Assembly: GCF_000003815.2 (NCBI RefSeq)
Contig: NC_049982.1
Coordinates: forward strand, 28,456,329 to 28,520,328
Source: Branchiostoma floridae
Taxonomy: Eukaryota > Chordata > Leptocardii > Amphioxiformes > Branchiostomatidae
Direction of reading: 5' to 3'
DNA: 64,000 nucleotides
Every line of letters starts with the position of its first letter. Within the stretch, counting starts at the first letter, position 1. Below are positions 46,201 through 64,000 of this stretch, one piece after another. The translations under genes and the position numbers were made by a program. The notes beneath the pieces are model-generated. The model saw only the letters and a list, made by a program, of their open reading frames with translations. It searched no databases and was not told where the DNA came from.

Positions 46201-49200
46201 ACTGCCAGGCAATGTGATGGTCATGTCTAACACAGAAACAACTTTCGTAACATACCTGGAGGTCTGGCCGGCCTTAGTGGCATCTCCGGTGGCCCGGTTG
46301 ACTGGGGCCTGGTGTAGTTTCTTGGAGGCAACGTTGGGTCCCTTTTGATGAGAGTTTCACCCGAATCTTTCCTTCTCTGACTGGGAGCCTATATCATTGC
46401 GGCACAGAGAAAATTACTCATGTTCTTATCTCATCTGTTTTGGGAGTATTCATTACAATACTAGACGTTCTTCCAACACAACGGTATACATACAGGGATG
46501 AACGTTTCTACGAGGCATAAAGGAGGCCATATACATCAGGGCACTCCAGCCATCACTGAACAGAGATGGAGGCATCATAAACTTTCTGACATGTTTGACC
46601 AATTGTTGACGTCGCGTATCCATGAAATCACATGTTAATACAATCATGTGTCTGTAACTCTCGCGAGTTTACGTTCTTAAGTGATTGGTCATCAGTATTG
46701 ATCCTGAAGAAGTCAACAGTGGCCCTTGAAAATTTGATCCATGTATACCTTTGTGTTGAAAGAAAGTTTAGCATTAGGCCACACCAATTTAATCTCTTGG
46801 TTCACGGATTCGCTCGCTCCTATTTTTTGGGGAAAAAAATAAAAATAAAAATTACCACTCAAATTTTCACCATTAATGAAACCATTCATCAACTTTCTGG
46901 TGTAGCAAATTGGCCTTTATATTATAAGCTCCTTAAAGTGTGGGTACAGGTGCTGTTACTGTACAATAATAGTGTTTTTGTACTTTTTTCAAGCTGAAAA
47001 CATTTTTTCCTTGTGTTTTGGATTAGCCTTTACCTTTACCCCAACCATTTTACAATTTTTATTTTTATTTCGCCCTCTCGCTCCATAATTTTTATGAAAA
47101 AATCCGTGAACCAAGAAATTAAATTGGTGTGGCCTTACACTACCTTTTTATCTTCATTTGTATTAGCTATAAATAATCTCTAGGTTTTTTTAAGGTCTTG
47201 AGATTCTTACGTCCATTGTGATTGACGCCCTCCCCTTGACGAAGGCATCCACGTTGTTGAAGATACTGTTTCCCTCTGTGGTGGCAAACTCAAACTTGCC
47301 CTCCCCACTCGCACACTTCCTGCCTGCTTCCAGGGAGAACTGGGTCTTGTCTCTGCCGTACCTTCAAAGGGACAAAGGAAAAAACAGTGAAATCATTTGT
47401 GAAGATATGAAAGCAGAAGTTTTGCTGCAGTGCCATAGAAAGCCACTAGGGGGACATTATCGACCACAATATGAGAGCCAGCAGAAAAAATGCATTGGAC
47501 AGAACAAGTAAAAAGTTCCCAATAACTGATATTCACAGTTATTGGGAGATATTTTATTCGGTGTGCTGGTTTAGGGAAGGATGATGTATCAATAGGCTCA
47601 ATCAATTATGATGACTGTGTATTGTGTACATGCGTATTAAACAATACACACCATAATTCAAAGAGAAAGTGATGTCAAACCAGTTTAGCTCACTGAAGAG
47701 TTAAACAAGTTGTCACGAAGAAGAAAGATGCTACGTACAGTATTTACAGGTTCCTTGTGCTGGGGAAATTCCCCTCACTAGGCTCTTTTTGAAAAGGACA
47801 TTGAACAGTGGACATTTGGCTTAACATCCAACATCCTAAGGACTGCAACCCTTTCTGGTAGCATGCTCTATGTCATGAGGTGAAGGACAACAGCAGGAAT
47901 CAAACTAACAGCTTCTAGTTCCAGAGGCAGCCAATACTGGCCATGGACTGAGCATGCTATGCACTAATAATGATCTGACTCACCTGCGCAGATATTTGTA
48001 AGGCCAGGTGTAGAGTTCCTCGTTAGTACGTCGGTCCTGCAGTGACAGATGGGTGGGGTTCACCTGTAACAGGTACGGCCCGTCCAGGTCACATCGCTGT
48101 GCTGCCTCTGTCAGTCGCACTACCACCTGGTACGACAGACCTTCAAAAAGAAAGATAAATTTGAATATCAACATGTCTAACAAATCAATATGTCAAAAGT
48201 TGAGTGCAGTTCAAAATCCTTTGAAATTTGCTCATTTTTTATCAATATTCAAACCTTTGGTCCAATCACAAGAAAACTGAGTGACGATGAATTTAATTGT
48301 ATTTAAGGCCTTAAGAGTAGTGGGCTGTTATCCACTGTGTCTAGGACACTGGAAGGTGGAGCCCATCCCTCTCCTTCCACTGCCTTTTACCTCATCAACC
48401 AAAGTCAGGTACCCATTTTTACACCTGGGTGGAGTGAGGAAATTCGCTTAAATGATGTCTAGCCTGGAACGGCATGAATTGAATACTTGACCCAAGCCAC
48501 TCAGGCATTCAATGTCACAGTGATTTTGACCCAAGTTTAAAGCCCTCTTTGCAGTGCTTTCATTGTGAAATTTTGATAAGCCTGAATGAAACTTCCAATA
48601 TTTGAGAAATGATCATTAAATAATTTCTACAATGTATTTTGTTCTGAATCAAATAAGAATCATCCATAACATCACTTATCATTTGCCTAGTACAGTAATT
48701 GCTACTGGTACAACATGTTATGTTCACAGTGAATCTTAAGGCCGCTGACTGTAAAACCACTCACCTCACCTGACTGTAAAACCATGTAACCATACCCTAT
48801 ATTAAAATGCCCCCCTCCAATCAAGTATCAGTTTTTGCTTACTCTCTTGAGCGGCATAGATGACGTTGTCTGCCATGCCACTGTACTCCTGAGCTGTGGC
48901 TCCCTCAGGGGGTTCTGTGGCTCTGTAGGGTGGAGGCTGTGACGAGGGGATCTGTGGGGGGCTGTATGGGGGCGGTGCCGCCGCGCTACTGTCAGCAACA
49001 TTGGGAGAATTCCCTCCAAAAACCGCCTTACACAGCTTCAAGTACCAATTGTTGAGGAGCTTTTCCGTCTCAGCAGCGAAGGAGAGAGTCTTGTCAGGAA
49101 AAACGATATCGATGACGTTGGGTTGGGATTTGTGCTCGGCGCTCGGCGTGATGGCCACGCAGTCCTTGAGGGGGATGATCTTAGCCCCTTTTGGACCCTT

Positions 49201-52200
49201 CTTGGCTTGTTCCTGGCTTTCGAACTGTAGGAGTCGGACCACGCCACTACCGCTGGTGGGGTACAGCAGGAAGTAACGCCTGCTCCAGATTTTCTGTAAA
49301 AACATAGCAAATAGGAAATAAATGACTGTGAAATATTCAATCTTTGACAAAACTATATATATATATATGTCCATTTCACACATCCACGCTCTTGGGCCAT
49401 TCTTGGGATCTTGACTTTTGGTCCTGTGCAAAAGCTCACTTCCTGCAAATGCCAGCCTGCCTAAGACCTTTCCAAGACATCTCAACCTTCCCATCCTGAC
49501 AGTCTCTGGTTACAACTCGGACCAGGAACAAACTTGGACCCAGGCCAGTACTAGTGGCAACCAAAACTTGAACACAAGACAAACAAGCAGACCAACAACA
49601 TTATCTCCGTGTTCACATGTTTTGGGCCTGCTTATACCATCTTGCCCAAAAGGTGAAAAGGCAGTTGATAAATAAAGGCAGTTCCAAATTTTGTATAAGG
49701 AACAGTCATGACACTGAAAAAAGATTTCTTTTGGTTCATTCTTCCTTCCTTTTTTTATATTATCAGTTCATTGATCAGTTCAGGTGGACATTTTTCTCTA
49801 CTTCCTGGCCATTTGTTTAGAAAGGACACTTGATCCTTAAGGGCACTTCCTCTTCCTTCTGACATCTTATCTTGTCACAAGACCTCTTCCACAACGACTA
49901 GTCGGACTACTGCAATTACTTCCTGCTTTGTGATGCAATAACACAAATGGATGTTTGCTAAAGACTTACATTAATAAATATGGGAAGTTAAATAACTGAG
50001 GGTCTGCAAGGCATTAAAGGTTAAACAGTAAATTTATTGTAGCCTGGTCTGCAATACCAGTTAGTAAAGTAAAGAGGTAAAGTTAGGACACTTACAATAA
50101 TAAATTGAGGAGCATTCCCATTAGCACGATAATGCTAGATTTGCACATCTTGTAAAACTAGGACACTAACAATGCCACAACCAGACAATCACATTCTACC
50201 GTAACTTTTGGACAATCTAGCATTTGTCCAAGAAAATTTGGCTGCATTCTGAATAACCAATTTACACATGTACATGTATCATAGTATGTAGAATTACAGC
50301 GTTCTCATTCTGTTGCGCTCAACAAATAATCTACCAAACAATTTGAGGTTTGAAGGTGGACTGACTTCTTCAAATTCGACGATAACCGCCATCGTTTAAG
50401 ATTATCTGTGGAGCGTAATCGGTCACAAAGTCGTTATACCTTGCAGCGAAAGGTATGCAGACCTCCTACATGACTGATGTACAACGTAGAATAGCGAGTT
50501 GACACGGTATGTGGCTTTTGGTTTGCTTTGCATACCGCGTAAACACACCAAGTTTATACTGAAGAGCACAAACTGCATACCTAGGCCACACCAGTTCAAT
50601 TTCTTGGTTCACTGATTTTTTCATAAAAAATATGGAGCGAGAAGGCGAAATAAAAATAAAAATTGAAAAATGGTTGGGGTAAAGGTAACGGCTAATCCAA
50701 AACATAAAGAAAAAAGTTTTCAGCTTGAAAAAAGTACAAAAACACTATTATTGTACAGTAACAGCACCTGTACCCACACTTCATGATGGTCAAATTTGGC
50801 CGAAAAGTTTCCATTCAAACACAGAGTATCGTGTTACCGGGGCTCCCGCGCGGTCCCCGCGGAGGGCTGACGGTGACTGAAACATCTTCTAAAATACAAT
50901 GTATCGTGATAGTTTGAAAAACAACCTCTCGCACGTGCCTCGTCGATATTAAATGAAAACTGGCAGTGTGACACGTCAAATCTTACCGTGTACGTGTGCT
51001 ACACAGTTTTGTCTCAATGTCTTCTGAAATGTGCATAGTTGGTTGATTTAGAAAGGGTGTTCGGTGTGCCAAAAAAGCAAATACTTAGATTGGTCCTAAA
51101 TTTGACTGAAAATCCAAATCTTTTATTTCATATAGGTAATGATATTAAGATCAAACTTTCTGTCTTAGGGATTTTTCAACTTCTACTTAAAACTATTTTT
51201 ATAGCCAATATAAGGTCGAAAAATCGTCATTTTTTCAACTTTTCACACTCAAAGACTCGTAATTCAAAATTGCCTCCATGTTCCAAAAATCCCTAAGACA
51301 CAAAGCTGGAGATATTAGTTGTCGACAATATAAGTCCTGAAAGAGTTGATTTGCACGCGTTTTGCAAGCGATTTAAATACCATGTTTGGTCCTATGTTGA
51401 GTCGCACTGATAGTGACATAGAGTAATTGATACCGCCGTAAACAAGTGTTGTAACATTCAAGGTCACCAATAATGACGCCAGCAGCTTTGTTACATGTCA
51501 CATGTTCCAAACTAAGCGGCAGCAAAACCAAGCTTGCCAAATAATGGTTTATATTGTGAAAATGTTTGTTTTTCTTCTGACGCAAGGCACCCGGGAAAAT
51601 GAGGGCGTTTTCTGCGTGTTTACTGTAACAACCTGCGGGTGACCTCGGATGACCCCAAATAGAACGCCCGTTCTGTTCGATCACGCCAGCGTTCTGTTCG
51701 ATGGAAGATGATTCGTGTTCTAAATCCCCACATAGAAGTCTGGAAATTTTGGGGCCAAATTTTACCATCGTGCTTTAAGGAGCTTATAATATTAAGGCCA
51801 ATTTGCTACACCAGAAAGTTAGTGAATGGTTTCATTAATGGTGAAAATTTGCTGAGTGGTAATTTTTATTTTTATTTTATTTTCCAAAAAAATAGGAGCG
51901 AGCGAATCCGTGAACCAAGAAATTAAATTGGTGTGGCCCTAGACAGATTTATAACATATTTGATCCACTCAAACTGAGATGGACCCCCACTCTTCCGATA
52001 AGTGTGGTAGGTTCTTTAAGGTGTGCTCGAGGTATAGCTCTCCTCAAACACATGTAGGACCTTCATTCAACAATCCTATCCGAGGAAAATTTCCAAGCGA
52101 AAGCTAGGTTCCCATTTACACTTGAGTGAAGAAAGGAAATAATTGTTAAGTGCCTTTCTCAAGGATACAACATTGGGACCCATCAGGGACTTGAAGTTGA

Positions 52201-55200
52201 ACTTGCAACTTAGTTCCTCCAGGTTTTCAATCAACAACCATACATTATAACGACACACCCACGGTTCCAACTAAGGCATTAAGGCATGTTAAGTGGTCAC
52301 GACACACTGTTTGTTAACTTAAGCTCCACAAAACTGCTGTTTCCTCAATTCCAAATCTTTTATCAGACTGTGACCCTAAACAAAGCAAAAACTGGGAAGA
52401 AAAATAAGGTACATTAAACAAATAAATCTTGCATGATATCTTATCAAATGCAAATTGGGGAATAGAGCTACATTGTCAGTCCTGTATATATAGTTATTTA
52501 CAGAAAAGACATTGACATAATGACCAAGATTTGCATATGTCTATGGTACACAGTTGCCTTAGTTATAATTGGAGGCTGCTTTGCAATTGACTAAGCTGTA
52601 AGCATAAAACCCAAGGCAACAACAAATTTGTCAATTATACATTAGCTAGACATACAGCTAATATGTACATTGCTTACAATCATGCATACATCTAGAACCT
52701 GCAAATACAATAGTTACATGTAGGACATGGTAGATTTATTTTAAGTCGTTCTACAAAGGCGAGTTTCCCATTATATAGCAGGGCTCGAAATTTGTTTTGG
52801 GGATTAGGTGCACTGGTGCACCCTGCTTAAAAAATTGGGTGCACCAAAAAATTTTTGGTTGCACCACTTAAATCTAAGTAATAACCTAATAATAAAACTT
52901 AGTTACAGGCTATCAAATCCTTAAACAAGTACCATGACAAACATTTTTATTATCTCTCTAACACTGAGATGTCAAGAATATGATGTACACTAGTATTCTT
53001 TGATATCTTTATGTTTAAAAAAATATTTGGGTGCATCCTGTATGTGCACCCACAGAAAATAATTGGGTGCACAGCTCCAATTTTGGGTGCACCTGGGTGC
53101 ACATGCACCCAGTATTTCGAGCGCTGATATAGCTTGTCTTGACCAAGAGCTTGCTGTTAAATGCTAGAAATTCATAGAATAGCGATGCATTTATCATGTA
53201 CTTCCTGTTTATTTCTGTCTTAAAAGGAAGTCAAAATACATGAATTGTATATGAATTACCTTTTCATTATTACCGGTAGTACAACTCAGTAATATCTTAG
53301 TAGAGAGATTATTTCTTTACACACAGAAACATAAAAAAATGCAATATCAACCATGATGTTCTTGCTTTTGTTTTTATACAAACAAGCTTTAAAAATAAGA
53401 TTTCATCTTCAAAGAGACTTAGATAAGAGCATGTTTTGTATGTACACTACACAGTGGTGATATGCTTGTGTGTGCAGTGGTGAAAAATTAACTTCCATTT
53501 CTAGGAAGGGGTTGACATTTGGAGCTCATAAAACCTCCTCTAAAAATGTTTAAAACACTGTACTGTTACCATAGTCATAATCAGTATTAGTATAAAGGTT
53601 GTCCTGTAGTCTTTGGAGGCTGTTGGGACAGTGGGTTGTTTGTTATCCACTGTGTCTAGGGCACGGTATTGGAAGGCGGAGCTCAGCCCTTTCCATCAAT
53701 TACCTTTTACCTCCCCAACCAAAGTCAGGTGCCCATTTTTACACCAGGGTGGAGTGAGGAAAGTGACGTCATAAAGTCCCTTTTGCCTTACTAGTAAAGA
53801 CATAAAGTCTGGCCATGGGAGTGCAAGGAATCAAACCCATGATCACTCGATCTTGCATCTGTTAGCCTATCCTCTCATTCAATGACACAGTAATTTATGT
53901 GCTGCAAACTTGAATGAATTTACCAACAAATTTGCAATGCTAATAGATTTGACTCTCAGGAGACATTAAGCTAAAGAAACAAATATTTTGGTCTTTTATT
54001 GCGTGAACTTTGCCCGTACATACTGGAATGTTGACATTGTAAACAACATTGTACTCGGACGTTTACAAATAAACGCCCATGTGCAATGTCAATAAAGTAC
54101 ATGGTATAGTTGATTTCGCGGTTCAAATGGAGAATACAAAGAGTTTATTCTTTGTGAAGCCAATACTATGTAAAGAGTGAATGCACATGCCAAATATACC
54201 TTGACAGTCAACTTCTTGCAACAGAATTTACAGAATCGCACATAGTTTTCCATTTGTCACCTAAGCAACTCGTCAATACAAAGGCAATACAAATTTCTTA
54301 GACAAAAGTTACAGAAAAACGAAATAGGACATTAGCAAACATGTTCCAAATACATAGAAGGCTTTCAAGCTTGTATTCTTTTTAGCTACATCACTCTGAT
54401 TTTGCACAAATTATATGAATACTTAACCATATACTGTCTTTTATTAGTCTTAAGTACCAAGAAAAAAAACACAGCAGATACTGAGATAGCTTTACTGCAA
54501 AATTGGGACTTTCAGAAAAAAATACACCACAACAAACAAACAAAAAGACCCCTTCAAAAAAAACAGAAAAACAATGACAACCAAACTGCAAAATTTCTGA
54601 TTGTCTTGTGGCTAGGGTAACATTGTTGTCTTAAGTTAGAATCTTAGAATCCCTGACAGGTCCCAATGTTGTACCCTTAAGAAAGGCAATTTACACCTAT
54701 TTCCTCACCCGACTCAGGTGTACAGTAACACGCGTACCTATCTTCGGTTAGGTACGTCCTCTCATATGGAACATTAAGTCGGAGGCCCCGTGTTTGAGGA
54801 GAGCCACACCTACCACCTCTAGCACCCACAACAATTTTATATCAAAAAGAGTGTATGCTAGGGCTGGGTATCGGTACAGCGTACCGGTACAAAACCGGTT
54901 TTTCTTATTGGACCGGTCCAGAAAAACCGGACCTGAAAAAATTAGGTGGACCGGATGTTGGACCGATTAGAAAATTAATAGATTATTTCAACAGGCATTC
55001 ACACATTTTGACGCTTGTAGGTGGAAGAAAATAACAAGAGTGAAGTAGAGTAGAGTTCATAGTAATTTCTACCAGGTTTTACAGCCAATCGTACAGGTGC
55101 AGTTAGTGTTGAAGGATTTTAAAACGCCGGTGTAAGTCTAATACTCCACCAAACAGATCTATTTGTAGTGAAATGGACCATTGGTATGAGTCATACTGCA

Positions 55201-55604
55201 TCAGGTCCAGGTTCAGGTCCGGACCTGGACCTGATCCTTTGGACCTGAACCGGACCTGGACCTGAATTTTCTGTACCGGTACCCAGCCCTAGTGTATGCC
55301 AATCCCAGTAAGAGTGGATCAAACCTTACTGTACAGTCTTACAATACAAAGCTTTTATTTACTGTACAAAACTGTTAGGCCTAAAGGCTCTTTACATCTT
55401 ATGCAAACAAAAACATATGATTATGAATTGGTAACTGGCAGTCCCTGGTACCTAGTACAATTATTAGTTCACACCCGGAAGTAACCCACCCAAAAGTCTA
55501 AACTACAAAACCAAAAAAAAATGCAAAAACAAACATTTCAAACTCACTTTGATAGCCTTTTGCGATGGCACAGAGAGGTATCCTCCCATCATGGGACCCT
55601 CCAT
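43248..55604 (-). CDS. DOK: DOK-family docking protein (PH, PTB, Tyr-rich tail)
   Basis: Eight exons, high to low: 55604-55548, 49293-48843, 48140-47984, 47361-47211, 46388-46256, 45869-45819, 44697-44599 and 44014-43248; phases agree, 621 residues. Exon 1 (MEGPMMGGYLSVPSQKAIK) joins KIWSRRYFLLYPTSGSGVVR in exon 2 to form the PH domain (to about residue 115). A linker with PPPYSPP and SQPPPYRATEPP follows. The IRS-type PTB domain (about 170-272) has LRRYGRDKTQFSLEAGRKCA and GNSIFNNVDAF, as in DOK1-3. The tail holds many Tyr in SH2-type contexts (YHVP, YDAP, YTEP, YEEP, YDRL, YDEV) and Pro-rich SH3 sites (APAPPPPVPR). DOK proteins dock on activated tyrosine kinases at the membrane and recruit RasGAP and Csk. 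The exact vertebrate paralogue (DOK1/2/3) cannot be chosen; it probably predates their split. The symbol means family only. Confidence 0.93.
44868..45096. mobile_element. MITE in DOK intron 7 (CCACTAG ends)
   Basis: The inverted ends TTTTCCACTAGACGGCG and, reversed, TTTCCACTAGGTCGGCG enclose about 230 bp; inner GCGCTCTCACTGCGACCT also finds an inverted partner. A clear target duplication was not found. Confidence 0.65.
45106..45240. repeat. Dispersed repeat with CACCGAAACGTTGG
   Basis: CAGCGACACCTATCACTGCA then AAACCAGTCAT, GGTGACAGATGGTCACCGAA and a terminal TCTTTATT. It matches 13885-14030 in the calpain gene. It directly abuts the CCACTAG element. Confidence 0.6.
46777..47134. mobile_element. 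Harbinger-like MITE, intact copy (TTA target)
   Basis: 358 bp in DOK intron 4. Long inverted ends start GGCCACACCAATTTAAT and end ATTAAATTGGTGTGGCC (about 35 bp each), flanked by TTA on both sides (46774-46776, 47135-47137). A 3-bp TTA/CTA duplication with GGCC ends fits PIF/Harbinger. The interrupted second copy is at 50584-51938. Confidence 0.85.
47400..47520. repeat. Fragment of the TRIM-flank repeat family
   Basis: TTTTGCTGCAGTGCCATAGA and AAGCCACTAGGGGGAC match the blocks in front of the TRIM copies at 3510-3540 and 7315-7345. It lies in DOK intron 3 on the + strand. Confidence 0.55.
48325..48500. repeat. Dispersed repeat family R1, copy 1
   Basis: It contains TTATCCACTGTGTCTAGG, CTCCTTCCACTGCCTTTTAC, AACCAAAGTCAGGTACCCAT and TACACCTGGGTGGAGTGAGG. 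Further copies are at 53630-53850 and 57845-58060; diverged fragments are near 52100-52200 and 54660-54800. Confidence 0.7.
50584..51938. mobile_element. Harbinger-like MITE, second copy, interrupted
   Basis: Same ends as 46777-47134, in inverse orientation, flanked by CTA on both sides (50581-50583, 51939-51941). The copy is split at 50781/51773 by another element; removing that element and one CTT restores the sequence CACACTTTAAGG seen in the intact copy. Confidence 0.85.
50782..51772. mobile_element. 991-bp non-autonomous DNA element nested in a MITE
   Basis: Terminal inverted repeats CATGATGGTCAAATTTGGCC and, from the other end, CACGATGGTAAAATTTGGCC (two mismatches in 20), flanked by CTT on both sides (50779-50781, 51773-51775). 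No transposase is encoded; the longest frames inside are short and unrelated to known transposases. A 3-bp duplication with CA-starting ends is compatible with CACTA or related superfamilies, but the superfamily is not settled. Confidence 0.82.
52779..53126. mobile_element. MITE with GTGCACC repeats
   Basis: The ends CAGGGCTCGAAAT and ATTTCGAGCGCTG are inverted, and the flanks share ATATAG. The interior has clusters of GGTGCACC at both ends. A similar run of GTGCAAC motifs is at 61700-62000 in DDX41 intron 8 and may be a diverged relative. Confidence 0.7.
53630..53850. repeat. Dispersed repeat family R1, copy 2
   Basis: TTATCCACTGTGTCTAGG, CCTTTTACCTCCCCAACCAA and TACACCAGGGTGGAGTGAGG, then a segment near AATCAAACCCATGATCACTC resembling a tRNA T-arm. 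It matches 48325-48500 and 57845-58060. Confidence 0.7.
54859..55291. mobile_element. hAT-like MITE, copy 2 (8-bp TSD)
   Basis: 433 bp in DOK intron 1. Ends TAGGGCTGGGTATCGG / CCGGTACCCAGCCCTA, perfect 8-bp duplications GTGTATGC (54851-54858, 55292-55299). It is the same family as 36356-36800; the target is different, which shows independent insertion. Confidence 0.9.
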
Positions 55605-56079
55605 GGTTGGAAATCGGGGATTTCACGTGATTTTTTAGGACAAAACCTTCAGGAAATGATTCATACTGCCTAAAACCCACTGGACCTGAAACTTTCAACA
55701 ACTTCTGACTAGAATGTTCCAAACTGTTAGCTATAGGGGTGTAAATATTCGAAATATACACATAATACTACATAATTTCATCGCTAACATAGTACTAAAT
55801 ATATCATTATCACTTTATTTTATAATATTTATAGTGTAAAGTTTACAACTATTGCCAAAACTGACGAATTATTTAGTTTTATGAAATTTGTAGCTTTTAC
55901 ACCCACTTGTTGATACTTTGGACCGTGCCATTGGCGTGTTGCATTGTGGGATAGATGTCAAGGGTCAGATTTTACCCAGCGTCGATTTTTGGTGTGTTTT
56001 TACGTCGTTTTGACGTTTTCTGTGTCAATAAAGGACGTTGGTTACGCCAGTTTATAGTCTTGGAATACCTGAAGTCAAA
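55605..56079. promoter_or_regulatory. Bidirectional promoter, DOK gene / DDX41
   Basis: 475 bp between divergent start codons. A CCAAT box (ATTGG at 55930) and a GCATTGTGGGATAG motif (55941-55954) resembling a ZNF143/Staf-type site are seen close to the DDX41 side, with TACGTC and GACGTT CRE-like half sites about 56003-56016. No TATA box. Confidence 0.55.

Positions 56080-64000
<7,921 letters not shown>

Larger units (their letters stand above)
49294..55547. other. DOK intron 1 (6.25 kb), repeats only
   Basis: Apart from the elements listed separately, nothing coding was recognised on either strand. An ATG at about 50393 on the - strand opens a short frame (MAVIVEFEEVSPPSNLKLFG) that has no family resemblance and could be an alternative first exon, but no donor site was convincing. 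Confidence 0.5.

Noticed and set aside
50340..50393. ATG-started - strand frame MAVIVEFEEV as an alternative DOK first exon
   Set aside because: The exon at 55604-55548 completes the PH domain start in phase, and no convincing donor follows the other frame.

Overview
The window looks like a scaffold from a lancelet (cephalochordate, Branchiostoma-like) nuclear genome. The basis is inference from content: chordate-type intron-rich genes (DDX41, a DOK-family adaptor, CCDC172, a calpain), tandemly amplified intronless TRIM-NHL genes, very dense short non-autonomous transposons and tRNA-derived SINEs, and two 100-base N placeholders (11351-11450 and 42698-42797) typical of a draft assembly. All intron boundaries given here were read by eye from GT/AG signals, phase and family knowledge; no transcript data were used.

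Layout. (1) 0.2-10.3 kb: three tandem copies on the + strand of a TRIM-type E3 ligase gene (RING, two B-boxes, coiled coil, NHL propeller), each with the whole reading frame in one exon and a shared 3' splice site just upstream. Copy 3 has a frameshift. (2) 10.9-20.6 kb, - strand: five 5' exons of a calpain, including the catalytic Cys; the His/Asn half is not found, so the gene either continues beyond the TRIM array and off the left edge or is truncated. Its first intron (6.3 kb) is full of repeats. (3) 20.65-26.8 kb: repeat-rich intergenic DNA with a three-unit tandem repeat full of CCAAT and CRE-like sites. (4) 26.8-32.5 kb, - strand: an eight-exon gene for a 583-residue protein ending in a RING finger, with a coding Trp/Gln-rich minisatellite. 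(5) 32.9-40.4 kb, + strand: CCDC172, head-to-head with the RING gene across 414 bp. A two-exon gene of unknown function lies inside its last intron on the opposite strand. (6) 43.2-55.6 kb, - strand: an eight-exon DOK-family adaptor (PH, IRS-type PTB, Tyr-rich tail). (7) 56.1-64.0 kb, + strand: DDX41, a DEAD-box helicase, cut off by the right edge and head-to-head with the DOK gene across 475 bp.

The genes do not form one pathway: TRIM and RING proteins are probable ubiquitin ligases, calpain a Ca2+-dependent protease, DOK a tyrosine-kinase adaptor, CCDC172 a coiled-coil protein, and DDX41 a spliceosome- and innate-immunity-related helicase. The most striking local structure is in DDX41. A 100-bp module holding branch point, pyrimidine tract, 3' splice site and the first 64 nt of the Walker A exon is repeated six times in a row. 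The first five copies would each run into a stop codon (FCD-stop); only the last joins the intact exon.

Transposon archaeology is unusually readable: two hAT-like elements with perfect 8-bp target duplications, a Harbinger-like element interrupted by a 991-bp second element with its own 3-bp duplication, and a family of foldback elements with about 9-bp duplications.
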